The notes beneath the pieces are model-generated. The model was not told the origin of the DNA and made no database searches. It worked only from the letters and a program-made list of their open reading frames with translations. From positions 8,101,989 through 8,165,988 of the forward strand of contig OZ020518.1 of the NCBI GenBank assembly GCA_963971425.1: a stretch of DNA of 64,000 bases, read 5' to 3'. The position numbers and the translations under genes were made by a program. This stretch comes from Bryoerythrophyllum caledonicum. Taxonomy: Eukaryota > Streptophyta > Bryopsida > Pottiales > Pottiaceae. Below, piece by piece: positions 48,256 through 60,345 of the stretch. Within the stretch, counting starts at the first letter, position 1; every line of letters begins with the position of its first letter.

Positions 48256-49207
48256 TTAACACAAAGTGAAGTCAAAGTCTGCTCATCCACTCAAGAAGGA
48301 AAGAAAATATATATTTTTTTTTCATCAAAAAATATAATCTTTCCATCACTATAATCAAAGTCTATGAAATTTTGTGAGTATGTTACTTAATGAGTCTTAA
48401 TTAAGATCCTACGGTTAAAGCTTAAATTGAAAAAATTGGTTCATTCCCTACTCATTGAACTAGAGTCAACAATTTGAAGTGTTTTTGGAGTGAAATTATC
48501 AAAGAATTAAAGGGTCAACAAAAATTGAAACACCAAAACATCATCAAATATTCAATAAAATGGAAGGGGTTGGTCGGGACTCCGGTTGGATGGGGGCTCA
48601 CGAGCAGATTGAACAACATCTTTGATGAGTTCTAAATATTTCACGAATCACACTAGTCCAAACCATACTTGTAAAGATAATTTTGACATCCTTGTGAAAG
48701 GTAGGTACCAAAAATATCTTCACAAGAGACACATGAGAAAGAAATGCGTCCGCCACAACCTCCCAAAAAAAAAGGGGGTCGAACAAGGGAAGCTGGACAA
48801 TTGTTTTGATTGTAGTAGCTTCGATACCAGTTCAAATTATACGTACAAGGATATAAATGAATTATTTTATTCATCATTCCCCATTATATATAAGAGACAT
48901 ATATTCATATAAGCATTGACATTTCACATGTAAGCTATGTGAATATATTATCATATCAAATAAATCATCACACAATATACCGTATCTATCTGGACCGTTA
49001 GCCTGAAGAAATAAACGCCTCTTTCTAGAAATTATAGTCTTTTCTTCAGGAGCCAATCCTGAAATCACTTTCACAACTACGCACAAATAGTTGGATGCAC
49101 CGAACCAGCACAACGTTATTCTCATAGACTATATTAAAAAACAACCAACTTAAACATATAGTATTTCAATCTAGAGTAGTGATGTTTGTCCAAATGCTGA
49201 TGATGAA
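48256..49207. other. AT-rich gene-free stretch
   Basis: No domain-bearing ORF. The right end should include the 3' UTR of the minus-strand dioxygenase gene. Confidence 0.5.
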
Positions 49208-50913
49208 TCAGTTGAAATGGATTCGGCGAATATGGCGTTCGGATCCTTGGGTGAAGGCAGTTCGCGCGTGCACCACAGCGTGGTTGTCCAGGAACACAAG
49301 ATCCTTCGCCACCCACGAGTGCTTGTAGCAGAACAGCTCCTCATCGTAAATCATGTCCTTCACAAGCTGGCTGGCCTCGGCAACCACAGCGGCGTCGCTC
49401 TCCCGCAGCGCCCGCATGACGGTCCACTGCTTTGCAGACTTGGTCTCTGGCCACGGCTCCAGGTAGCGCACTGTCGCCTCCCCTGCAAAACATGGAGATG
49501 ATTTATGCATGATATTATTCAACAAGCAAACCAGGCATGCCAAGAATTTGTTAGTTTTACCGGATATCCCGACTTCGCTATCACATTCAGATATTACAGC
49601 TACATATCGCCTTAGTTATATCAATCACGAGTGTACGTATGAGATGACAAGTGTTAGAATTGCACATAGAGTATGCATGATCTTGAGAGCTGCTACTACT
49701 GATACTGGAAAAACTTGCTCACCTGTGATCGGATGAGGAGCGACGAACTTGTGGTGGACCCAACGTCCACCGAAGTAGCCAGAGGCAGGAGTAAAATACT
49801 CCGCCTCCAGCGACTCCAAATCAAGCAGTTCTCGCTTCTCAGCGTTGACGTTTGACCGAAGTATGCACCGGGTGTCCGTCAGGAGAGTTTCACCTCCTGT
49901 TTCGCCCCCAGCTGGTGCTTTCATACACTCAAAGAGCACAAAGCTGGGGCATACAACAATCATCACCAACCGACTGTGAAGTTAGATCAATACAAAAGAA
50001 CCACAGAGCTGCAATGATATGAAAACTAGCATCAGAAGTATATCAGAGCTGGTCACCAGGGTACTGTATAACACTGCTAATATCAGAGCTTACCTGGGCA
50101 CACTAGAATTGCTTATCTGGGTGTATCAGAACTGATTTCAGAATTTACCTGGGTGTATCAGCGTAAGGAATTTCCTGCAACTGGCTGTTGTGGAATTTGA
50201 AAGAGCCGTCCCAGTGGAATGCCAGGGCCTGGGAGCTCATGACACTCCCCATTGCACCCGGCACCTCCTTCACATCGAGCACTGCCCCAAAGTTGGCCCA
50301 GTACACGATTTCTCCGATCTTGTCTGCGATTGCCACCAAGTTGTCTCCATGACACTCCACATCCTGACGAATTTCACCGATTGGCTTCGAATCAGCAAAC
50401 AAATTGGTAGCGCAGGATTGAATCTACATTGTTGGATACATAAAAAAGATAGAATACTGCATCATACCTGAAATCCTCGCAGAACTACGACACCAAATTG
50501 CAGGATGAGGCGCCTCATAGTCTCTGAGGGGATGTCAAGCGGAGTTACAGATGGCAGACCCATGCACTGGACCATAATCCCACACGGCTGCAAGTGCTTG
50601 ACTTCAACTGGCAAGTTCGCCAAGAGTCTGACATCAGCTACAGTCACCAGGTTTGGTACACCTTCCGCTGTGGTCAACAGCTTCTGAATGTCTCCCAACC
50701 ATGCTTTGTTGATGAAGCTCTGCAAGTTCATACTACTTCACGTGAACAATACTGCTGATTTCACAAACTGGACACGGCGCTGATCGGATGAAATTATATG
50801 TGATATGCTTCTAGAGTTATCGTCACAGAGACGGTTGTGAGTATACTTACCTGATCAACATCGATACTCATCTCATCGCCAAGTTCTTTCATGATGAGCG
50901 AAGAAGTTGTCAT
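49208..50913 (-). CDS. TauD/TfdA-type Fe(II)/2-oxoglutarate-dependent dioxygenase, 5 exons
   Basis: This family hydroxylates small substrates using iron, oxygen and 2-oxoglutarate; the substrate is unknown. The exons 50913-50851, 50719-50468, 50423-50149, 49943-49723 and 49482-49208 join in phase with GT-AG borders into 361 residues. The iron-binding HxD is in ALAFHWDGSF. The distal histidine is in VFLDNHAVVHARTAF, and the 2-oxoglutarate-binding arginine is probably in GSERHIRRIHF. ETMRRLILQFGVVVLRGFQ is the usual N-terminal core. There is no signal peptide, so it is probably cytosolic. The start is set by a short first exon (MTTSSLIMKELGDEM) before a GTAAGT donor. All exons are intact. The style recalls fungal and bacterial members more than the plant ones I know. 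Confidence 0.88.
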
Positions 50914-51094
50914 GACGAGTGATAACCAGGACGAATCTCCTCTCACTCAAAGGACTCACAAGCGCAATACGAGTGTTACACAAAGGTCACAAAGAACGTA
51001 TCGATATGGCAGATATTGGAACACGTGAGGAAGACCCTGAGTATATATTGCTTGGCTTTGGAAGCTTGGATAAGCTCATTACAACCACACGTAG

Positions 51095-51700
51095 CCACAA
51101 GCCATTGGAGTTTCTCCAGATCCATATGCTTCTGCAGAATCTCACTGTTCAACCTGTTGCATGTGCACATCGATTAGGATGGCTTGGCCGGTGCTGTACA
51201 GCTTCTAATTAGCATGTGCCTCATAAAGTCGTAAAGAGTGAACCGGTCCCACAGACCAACACTTTGCTGTGTCTATTAGTTAGCACGAATGCGACTATGG
51301 TGTCCAACTTACCAACATGAGAAGAGTCGTTACATAATATTATTAATCCATGTAGGTCATCATGTCTCTTCTTGATATACGCATTGCGAACAGGAGGCAA
51401 CATTCACGTGAATTATCTAGTGATTGGAGTTTGTCTAGATGCATATGCTTTTTCCGGGATCTCATTTTGAACCTGTTGCATGTGCACATCGATAAGGATG
51501 GCTTGGCCGGTGCTGTACCGCTTCTAATGAGCATGTGCCTGAAAGAGTCAGATAGAGTGAGGTTCTGATACCACGATTTTCGCCGTATGACATCTATTAA
51601 TTAGCATTGGATGCGACTTTGGTGTCCAACTTATCAACATGGTATGAGTATCGTCTTTTGATGGACTGCAGATGCTTACATGATATTAATCCATCATGTC
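51095..51700. repeat. Tandem duplication upstream of the dioxygenase gene
   Basis: Two units of about 300 bases follow one another, with a partial third at about 51685-51760. Shared blocks include ACCTGTTGCATGTGCACATC, GGATGGCTTGGCCGGTGCTG and GGTGTCCAACTTA. The units lie 180-800 bases upstream of the dioxygenase start codon, so they may belong to its promoter. Confidence 0.75.
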
Positions 51701-51760
51701 TCTTGCAAGCAGAAGGCAAGTTCATTCACGTGCCAAGCATCGATGTGATTTGTGTAGACG

Positions 51761-54600
51761 TGTGCTTCTAACTTAGCTTTTTTTAATCCCCTAAGGTACC
51801 GTGACAGTTTTACACCAGAAACACTTCAAAATTGTTGGCTTCTAGTGCAATGAACAAAGAAGGAAACAAAAACTTTGATTTCTAGTTTTGACAGTAGGAT
51901 CTCAATTACGACTTATTAACGAACATAAAAACAAAATTTCATAACTTTTGACCGCACGGATTGAAAGATTATAGTGTTTGAAGTCAAGCATATGGTTCAT
52001 TTTCTTTCCTGCGTTCAGTGGATCAGCAGACTTTGACTTCACTTGGTTTCAATTTTTTGCACTACACAAAGTCTAAATCCATTACCATCTTGTTAAGCAT
52101 GATGTTAGTTCCTTGTACACTAATTTTTAGAGGTAAAGGACAAGTGTAGCATATTCAAAACAACTGTGCAAAGAGTGGAGGTTCAAAATTTGCCAATTCA
52201 CACTTAAATTTTTTGTGAACTTAATATGTTTTAGATTGATAATCCGAATGGTCAATAAGAAGTTTTACACCACATATTGTTGTGGATAAATAAAAAGTGA
52301 AAAATATAAAGATATCTAGGTTTTATGTGGATAAGAAGAAGTTTTTTTGGTACCTAGCCCGACAATGTGTGACAATGTGTGAAAATGTCTTACTTGGGTT
52401 GATATGCTATTCTTCAATAAAGACAAGAACCTTTTTTTGACAATATGAAGGGAAAAAATATTACTTGCGAGTATTGAAAATCTCACATTCAATAGAGTGT
52501 CCTAGCAAAAGTTTTTGGAGGTGCCCGAGGTGCCCGCTCTCCCCATTTGTTTATGACTAATTTAGGAATAAATTGTTTTCCCACTAAAGTCTTCGTAATG
52601 CCTTTATATAATAAAAAATTCAAAGATGAATGTTGGAAAATGACACCATAGGAAGTTAGGAAACTGACCAAACTTTCAGAAAGCCCATTTTTGACACTTG
52701 GTCCTTTAGGGGTTATTCAATTGTATTTCCTATGTTAGAGTGAATTTATTCAACTATATTTCCTATGTTAGAGTGAACTTATTCAACTATATTTCCTATG
52801 TTTTTTTACCCTAAGGACAAGAATTTTTCCAAACAATCTTCAAAGGTAATGTTCTCTGTATGTATGAAAAATCTCAATGTCAATAGAAACTTGTAGCAAA
52901 ACATTTGGAGCTGCCTGGAGTCCTCAATTTGATTTTGAAGGCTAATAACTTTCATATTATGCATCCAAAAAAAAGTTATAAATGTATTTTCACAAAGATC
53001 TTATTAAGAACAATCTAGTATAAATTTTTTGAAGGGACAAGATTTTTTTTCAAATATTAGGTACAAACCCAAAATGAAAAACGTCCCCCCATTGTTAAAT
53101 GGGCTCTTAGGGGTTAAAGTAGAATATGCGCATATTCCTTGTCGAGGATGTAAGAAATGTGCTTGAAGTGTGATGCACCATATTGACATCATTGACTAAG
53201 AGGGAGTCAAATTTGAATCATGCCTTTCCACTCTACACGGTCCATCCCTATTGTTTTGTTTCCTACAAGCAAATGAGTGAACAGCTCTCAAAGTCAAATG
53301 TAATGGTTACGTCCATAGTTGCAAGGTGCAATTTTCTAAATGGTGTTTAAAAACAACAATACACGTTTTATTGGGTGAACATCTTTGAGTGTATTTTAGA
53401 TGATGAATTTTGCTTGAGATTACTTTGGAATGACATCATAAATATTAGCTGCATGTACACTCTTGACTCTTACCATTGGATTGTACATAATCCCTATTGG
53501 TGTTCATGACATTGTTGTTTTCTTCATTGTGTGCCTCATTCTTGAATAGTCATATTGAGTCCTATGTTCTTGGATATGTCATGTGAGTGTTCATGAATAA
53601 GTTTGAGGTACATATCTCCTAGTCATTGTATTAACAATAGCTTTTGGGCTTAACCAACACCTTGGTTGTTGGATAGATTTTGATTGTTGTGGATGTATAA
53701 GACAACATTCTAGGGACCAGTCCCATTAATTTATTTTTATCTCTGAAAGTATCAATAAAATTTATTGTGTATAAAAATTATATCTAGTGGTGTACATTAA
53801 AAATAAGAAATGTAGTTGAATATATTCATAAGTGACCTTATATTGGGAAAAAATTGTAACATTGATTAATTAGCCACTAAAGTTCCATGGTAAAGTCTTG
53901 CAAAAAACAAGCTAAAATTGCATATTTTCAAGTGTGGAGGAATATTTGTCCAACAATCCAATCCCTTTAAGAATTCTAACTTAGTTTACCTTTCTTAAAT
54001 ATCAAAGAAATTCTATTAATTAAAAAATTTATAATGGTATACAAAATTGAAAAGACATGGCAATGAATAATTCAAAAGTAACCGTTTAATCATACCTCTT
54101 AGTAAATTTTTAAAAGAGCCACCTAGTCTCTTTAATTATTTTATTTTATCTTCTATAGGTATGAAAGAAATTCATTGTGTATAAATTATATTTAATGGTA
54201 TATAGAGATGATAACACAGAAAAAACATTTTGTTCACTACTCTAGTGTTCTCAAGAATTTTCAAGACACCAATCAGGCCCCATTAATATTTGACTTTATT
54301 TGGTGTCAAATTTTTGCACTTCAAAAGTCTAAATTTACTACCACTATGCTTCAGACTATCATGTTTTTTGCGACAAGGTGTGAAATCTTTCAATTGCCTT
54401 ATATTAGATTGTATTTGCAATACAAGTAGTTTTTTTCATTGAAAATTGCCATAAAATAGATTGTATGAGTTGAGTATCAAATGTGTTTAGGATTAAACCA
54501 CTAAGAGATTTTTCTTGTGTGTAAACACATTTTTATCAGTCTGGTATAATGTAGTCACAATGACAAATCATGAAAAAAAACACAAGAGATAGCTTGAATT
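51761..54600. other. AT-rich gene-free stretch with old repeats
   Basis: No gene is seen. A 36-base unit (TATTTCCTATGTTAGAGTGA ...) is repeated about 2.3 times at 52721-52801. Parts (51950-52100, 52930-53120) resemble 54280-54370 and 56640-58030 loosely, which suggests an old dispersed repeat family. Confidence 0.4.
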
Positions 54601-54834
54601 GAGCAATATGATGTCACTAACTTCCAACCATGGAAAATGTGCATGTCATTTGTTTTTTTTGCATAATATTGTCATCGGGACTTCCATCGTAGTGGTCAAA
54701 TCACAGCGGAGGACAACACAAAATGAAGTAGGAAGGATAAAATGGTTGCAATAGCTATTTTTTCTGCAATCAATCAACAATACAAGCATGAAATAACCAA
54801 TTGTGCAACCTCTACTAATATGTGGAGTCAATTA
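54601..54834 (+). pseudogene. Copia-like gag fragment
   Basis: One frame reads EQYDVTNFQPWKMCMSFVFF, a TAA (54664-54666), then AEDNTK, a TGA (54724-54726) at a position where Trp is usual, and MVAIAIFSAINQQYKHEITN, STNMWSQL. NF-WK and T--MW--L are the hallmarks of Copia gag (UBN2-type) proteins. Only the N-terminal part is present, and it ends at the LINE insertion. No LTRs are recognised. Confidence 0.7.
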
Positions 54835-55443
54835 GAAAAAGCCGGTTATGGGATATACAATTCAACCAAACAAATAAAATTAGGCAAAAGACTACATGGA
54901 CTCCAAAACATTTTACGAGCCGAAATGATGGCTATACACAAAACCCTTAAGATAATCACCACTCAATACCCAAACGAATCGGCTCACATTTTTACAGATT
55001 GCGTAAATGTATTACATCTTCTAAATACACACATTAAACACCCCACTTTACACAACAACCACCCGGACAAAACTATTCTTACATCTATGGTTACAATGCT
55101 CCAAAGTCGCACACAAATTACTACACTCCACAAAGTCCGAGCTCACGCTAACATCGCCGGCAATGAACAAGCCGACAAACTAGCAAAGGAAGGAAGAGAA
55201 AAAACCCACAAGGATGCCGAACACCCATACGAACACGCCCATGCCACCCCATATTACTACCATAGATATGAATGGCCCTCTATGGGCGAAACTCCCGACA
55301 AAGGCCCCATACGATTCTTGGACAAATATCTCAGAAAACATGATCTTATAAACAACCTAGAAAAACTCACAGAAAATTTCCCCAATATTGAAAAATGGAC
55401 CGGCAACCCAAACATCCACAACGTACTGTCCAACAACTTTTGA
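54742..55443 (+). pseudogene. LINE RNase H domain, fused in frame to a gag remnant (copy B)
   Basis: The first 32 codons after the ATG at 54742 belong to the Copia-like gag. From codon 33 the frame is LINE. RNase H residues seen are the Glu in LRAEMMAIHKTL, the Asp in HIFTDCVNVLHLL and the C-terminal HKVRAHANIAGNEQADKLAK with the conserved His and Asp. The N-terminal Asp strand is lost by truncation, so the domain cannot be complete. The frame ends at TGA 55441-55443, in the same frame as the following ORF. This is not a host gene, despite 233 open codons. Confidence 0.8.
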
Positions 55444-55506
55444 AAAAACCCAACCATTACGGACCCACAAATCACATGTCTAATCAAATTTCGCACCGGA
55501 CAATAC

Positions 55507-56241
55507 ATGGGTAATGCCCGTAAACAACTTTTCTTTGGAAATGAAAGATTTCCTACAATAACATGTCCAATTTGTAACACCACAGACCCGGACACATGGC
55601 TACATGTCCTACTCAAGTGCCAAAACCCCCATATACACTCACTAATTATCAAAAGACATAACAAAGCCGTATGGGCTATCCGTAAATTACTTATATCATC
55701 AACCAAATCCCGTTGCTTCATTCTCATGAATGCTGGAACCTTTAATAACAACCCACAAGAAAATACGGTCCCCCCTTGGCTATTACCATGCACATGTCAC
55801 ACTCAAAGATGCCACTGTAATGCAAGATTCAAACCAGACCTACTATGTGTTAGAGGACTTTCATACAAAGACCCCCCACCAAACCACATAGACCCTAGTC
55901 TCACTATTCAGTTTATCGAATTCACATATTGCAATGATAGATTCTCTCCGGACACTATTACTAACAAAACAAACAAATACCAACCATTACTTGACGATAT
56001 TCAAGCACTAGGATGGAAAGTAGATCCCCTCATTGTCATCACCGCGGGTGCTAGAGCCACTACCTTCATTCCCTCAATGACAACCCTTGAAGAAACATTT
56101 AAAATCCCCATCACTTCAATCAAAACCACCTTCTCAAATATTAACACTATTGCAATTCAACATGCTATGTCAATACTCCTGCATAAACGTAAACTTGAAA
56201 ATAACCAACCCCTCCCTGACACATCGAATCCCTCCCAATAG
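55507..56241 (+). pseudogene. LINE zinc knuckle and restriction-like endonuclease domain (copy B)
   Basis: The frame is open for 244 codons and is in register with the RNase H ORF (one TGA between them). It opens with KQLFFGNERFPTITCPICNT and TWLHVLLKCQNPHIHSL, a Cys/His knuckle. A PD-(D/E)XK-like pattern follows: PD in ARFKPDLL (55834-55839), E in TIQFIEFTYCNDR (55918-55920) and K in NKTNKYQPLLDD (55966-55977). VDPLIVITAGARATTF comes after. In target-primed retrotransposition such an endonuclease nicks the target DNA. The same domain is in copy A (47590-47990). The nuclease assignment rests on motif spacing. Confidence 0.7.
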
Positions 56242-56284
56242 ACCTGCACCTGCATAACACCGTTCACGCCCTCCCTATCTTAGA

Positions 56285-56470
56285 GACATTTTGGACCTTC
56301 GGTCCTTTGATATTGGTCACTTGTTACTGGGTACATAGTGTCCACCCTCGAAAGGGGGAAGTAGTTCCATACTACTAACCCATGCCCGGTGGGCATGGGC
56401 TAAGTGGTGGAATGAACGGACACTTTATCCACGCAGGCTCCCTTCGGGTGCCGGCGTTCTTCTTCTTCTA
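56285..56470 (+). promoter_or_regulatory. LINE 3' UTR with cloverleaf-like fold (copy B)
   Basis: The outer stem GTGTCC (56338-56343) pairs with GGACAC (56418-56423). Inside are CCCTC/GGGGG, AGTAGT/ACTACT and a perfect 9-base stem CCCATGCCC/GGGCATGGG around GGT. A separate hairpin GGACC-TTC-GGTCC lies upstream (56293-56305). The segment ends in TTCTTCTTCTTCTA at the target duplication. Compared with copy A, the outer and third stems show paired substitutions. Confidence 0.7.
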
Positions 56471-56480
56471 GAGTCAATTA

Positions 56481-58750
56481 ACCCCTAAAAGCCCAAGGCA
56501 TTTCCCCTCATGAAACACTCCAAAATTACCATCATCAATAAGTGGCAACAAAATCTAACATTAAGGTCTAATTTTGGACTTTTAACCATACAATCTTAAA
56601 ATAGACACATATATGAACTTACCAAACAAATTTGGTTGCAATCTACTGCACGGATGTGAAGATTATAGCGTTTGAAGTGCAAAGAAAAGTATTTTTCTCC
56701 CATTGCCCAGCAAGGTCAGCCTACTTTGACTAGGCATATCTTCTAGTTTTTACACTGAAATGTGATCAAATTTTTTACCAATATGACATATATATTGTTA
56801 GCTATTTGTGTGCAAAATTTTGAGGTCAATTCAAGGGGCAACGGACTTTAAAATATATACTTTAGTGAAAGAGGGTACAAAATGATGATAATTACTACAT
56901 AAGTGATATGAATTGTTTGTTTCATACAAGTTGTTGCATTTGAGAATCCCAATGGTGGAAACTTTTAACTTATTTTTTCACTAATTTTAGAAAAATAGAC
57001 AACTAAAAGTAGTAAAATCCATATTTTTCATGAATATATGGAATAAATAAAGCATTATGGGAAAGGGCAGTGCTTGAAATTGGGGGCACTTCACAAAATA
57101 AAAGGCCACGTCATTCATCCGCTCCACTTGAAGTTAGGGTCTTCATGGATTAGACTTTAATACAAGAAGAGTCTTCAAAGCATCATACTACTAAAATCAT
57201 AATCTATGCAGTAAACCACGCAGCGATCAACCACCAGTCAACCATGCAGTGAACTACAGAAACGATGTAGTCAACTGCGCAGTTAATTGTGCAGTCAATC
57301 GTGCAGTGAATTATATTACCTTTTTTTAGTTATAGTTTGTAATATTAAAACTATATTAAAATGGTTGGACTAATGCATTGCAAAGCAAGTGCCAATTGCT
57401 AGTTCATAAAAATGATATAAACAAATCTTCTTTATTTGACCTGCACCGGCCGCAGTGCTACAATGGCGGTCGGTGGAATTGTTTTAAAATTTAAAAACAA
57501 TCATTATAAAAAAATTACAAAGAAAAGAAAAAGAATTGGCCACCCACTATGAACAACCCTTGCAGCTGGAGGAAAAATAAAATAAAATAAAATAAATAAA
57601 AATCTTGGCGGGCTTGCTTCTGGCACGGGACATTGGTGGGCCCGCTTCTGGCTCTTTGTTTGCTATTTTTAAAATTTATTTTAATAACTTTTAAAATCAT
57701 TTTCAAAGCTTTTTCCACTTGGACTTCGTGCATAGAATTCTCAACTCCTTTCCTCACCCTTCTGTCCCAAAATTCTGCACCATTTTTCTCCTAAAATTGC
57801 ATTGGTTGACATGGCTGCCCCTATAGTCCAGACTCCCCATTTTGACCTTCGAAGGCTAATAACTTTGGAACCAAAAGTCCAAATCATATTTGAAAAGTTC
57901 CCCATATAGATTTCATCAAGGGCAATGCGATGTAAACTTTTCATATGAATTAGAGTATTTTTTCCACTCAAAGGTACATGCCCAAAATTCAAAACGTACG
58001 CTCGATGTACACTTGGGCTCTTAGTGGTTAAATCTTTATCATTAACAACATTTGAATGAATATATTATTGCGCATAGGAGAAGTACAATCAACTTCCTTT
58101 AATAAAGCATCTAATATAAGAGCAATCTCGTTATAAGAGGCAGCTCGGGTCAAGAATGAACTTCTGTTCTTTGTAAGAGTCATTGGCTGTTACAGCCTCA
58201 TTCATCATCAACTCCCTTCCCTAAACCTTGTTTTACGTACACTTCCAAGTTGTCATCACTTCCACCAAATTGAAAATGCCATCACCATTCATCCAATACT
58301 CCTATATTAACCTTCACCCACCCCTTCTATTGTAACAACCGCCCATTATAGTAGCCTCTATATATAACAATGAGAACCAACGAGATTGTTGTAATAGAAG
58401 TTGATTGTACTATTGATGTAAATCTTTTGTTGATAATATCATAATTGTTTCCATGAGTAATATGTAGAGGTTAGTTAAATAGCTCAATGATCTAGGACAA
58501 GTTTTGAGTGAGATAAAAATGCAGTCCACCATGAAGCTATGACTCTCTTTTATCAGTGTAAGACAGGGTTCTTGTAGTTCATCAAAACTCTAAGAATTTT
58601 CAACTTTCTTTGGTGAAAAGTGAACAAGCCTTTTAGGATAGAGCTCGAAGTCAAATGTAACAGTTTCTGAAATTTGTCATGTTTGATATGTTGTCCACTT
58701 ACAACATGGTAACATTGCCCGAGCAGGTGGAAGCAACTTGGTGTTACCAT
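56481..58750. other. AT-rich gene-free stretch
   Basis: No gene is seen. 57215-57310 carries a short degenerate tandem of GCAGTCAAC-like units (about ten). 57840-58030 resembles 52930-53120 (GGCTAATAACTTT ... GGGCTCTTA-GGTTAAA), another sign of an old repeat family. Confidence 0.5.
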
Positions 58751-58752
58751 TA

Positions 58753-59349
58753 CACTAAACATTGCATTTAGTGTAGTCACGCAAATAGTGTAATTACCTA
58801 CTACACTATTTGTGAACAAGTTCACGATTAGTGTTAGCCGCCAACATCATTATGATGCCTCAATCAACCGCCTACTAGCCGTCATGTCTTTATTCTCTAT
58901 GTTGACTTTTCATGTTTCCCACCTCTCCCTACCCCCATCAATCGCCTACAGGCCGTCATACCTTTCCCTAAGTCTCTTGTCCTTTACATCATCAGAATCT
59001 TGAAATGCCCATAACTTACTCAAATTTTCTTCAAATTAAACATATGAGATGTTTTTTGACATCTACAGAAAATTTAGATGTCAAACAACATCTCATAAGT
59101 GTAATTCCAGTTCTTTTTGAGTGAATTCTGCTCCTCTGAACAGTGTTGTTTTTCATTCACTACGGCAAGCTTTTCATACACTAATTGTGCACAAGTAAAA
59201 AGAAAAAAATTCCAATTTTTACTGCCATTCACATATAGTGTAATGTTTCACATTTAGTGTATTTTTATGTCATTACACTAATTGTGATTCTTACATTTAG
59301 TATAAAGGTTCGTATTTAGTGTAGACTACACTAAAAGCAATGCTTAGTG
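58753..59349. mobile_element. Longer MITE with CACTAA ends and TA flanks
   Basis: The left end CACTAAACATTGCATTTAGT and the right end, inverted, CACTAAGCATTGCTTTTAGT differ at two positions. TA lies outside both ends (58751-58752, 59350-59351). Several internal TAGTGTA/TACACTA motifs repeat near each end, as in subterminal repeats. At about 600 bases it holds no transposase. Confidence 0.75.
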
Positions 59350-59639
59350 TAGATATGCATAACTGTTCATCTTAGTAAAAGCAAGCTAGTCAATTGTAAA
59401 TACTCACAAACAAATGTCGCCTTGTAGGCCGGGGGTATTGACCGGGTATACCCCTTCCTTTCTTGTAATTTGGAGATGCACTAATAAAAGTAGGTTTGGA
59501 ATTAGAATGTAGTTTGAGGTCCATTAATTAGGATTATTTGTAAAATCACTCAAAGATTTAATAAGATATAGGTCTTTCAATAAGATATAGGTATTTTATT
59601 AACCAGTTTCACATTCACAAAGCATTACAAAGTGAATTG

Positions 59640-60345
59640 CTTCAAGATTTGACTTCATTTTGAAAGTTATTATAGAATACCACTCTTAACTGTCAAAGAA
59701 CCAATAATCCAAAAGTGGTTGATTCAGTATTTTACCCAGTTTCTATAATGTCAATGCCGAGCATGACTTTTTTAATTTGATTCCAAAGCTAGAATAATTT
59801 AAGAGCTATGTGGTTATAAGTAGCAAAAGATGAATATTTGTAAATGTTTAAAATTAACACTATAGATGGAAGTATTGAAGTGTGTTCTCAATAAACATAA
59901 TTATAATCCTTTAAAGGTTTATAACTATCAGATATAGAAGAGCTTAGTTGTCTATCAACTATGGGCTACTCAGTCCACGGTGGAAACCGACAACCTTGCG
60001 ACCTTGGTTTTGGTGCGAAGTAGCCCATATACCTCTATTTCTCCAAAGCCGTGGAAATTTCCGTAGTATATAAATGGGAGTATATCTGTGTTCATATCAT
60101 TATTTAACAAAGCTAGGTCCAAAAGGCAATAGTAGGGAAGCAAATTAGAGACAGAAGAAAAAAAGACAAGGGCCCTCTAAAGACTAAACTCTGGACTCCA
60201 TCAACCCACACCTTCCTATGTCAACTGTAGCTAATAATGATCTACACTAGGAATAGGATCATAGAGAGGCTCGCCGCCATCACAAAGGAGAAGATTCATC
60301 CAACAAATGAGTCAATGTTAAGTTATGCTCATCTAGGAAGGCTCA
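59640..60345. repeat. Duplicated 3' flank of the tRNase Z gene
   Basis: This segment matches 62190-63000 in the same orientation. Shared blocks include TTCTATAATGTCAA, GTCTATCAACTA, TCTATTTCTCCAA, AAAAGGCAATAGT and CACAAAGGAGAAG. The match runs up to the stop codon region of tRNase Z, whose coding part is not clearly kept here. The S20 gene lies between the two copies. Confidence 0.8.

Larger units (their letters stand above)
54835..56470 (+). mobile_element. LINE copy B, 5'-truncated, with 10-bp target duplication
   Basis: GAGTCAATTA is found directly before (54825-54834) and directly after (56471-56480) the element, a clean target-site duplication. The insert holds the RNase H to endonuclease part of the LINE family seen at 42.8-48.3 kb, its 3' UTR and a TTC-repeat tail. 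The truncation is typical of incomplete target-primed reverse transcription. Confidence 0.9.

Noticed and set aside
54742..55443. A 233-codon open frame that looks like a single host gene
   Set aside because: The first part is Copia-like gag and the rest is LINE RNase H; the junction coincides with a 10-base target duplication.
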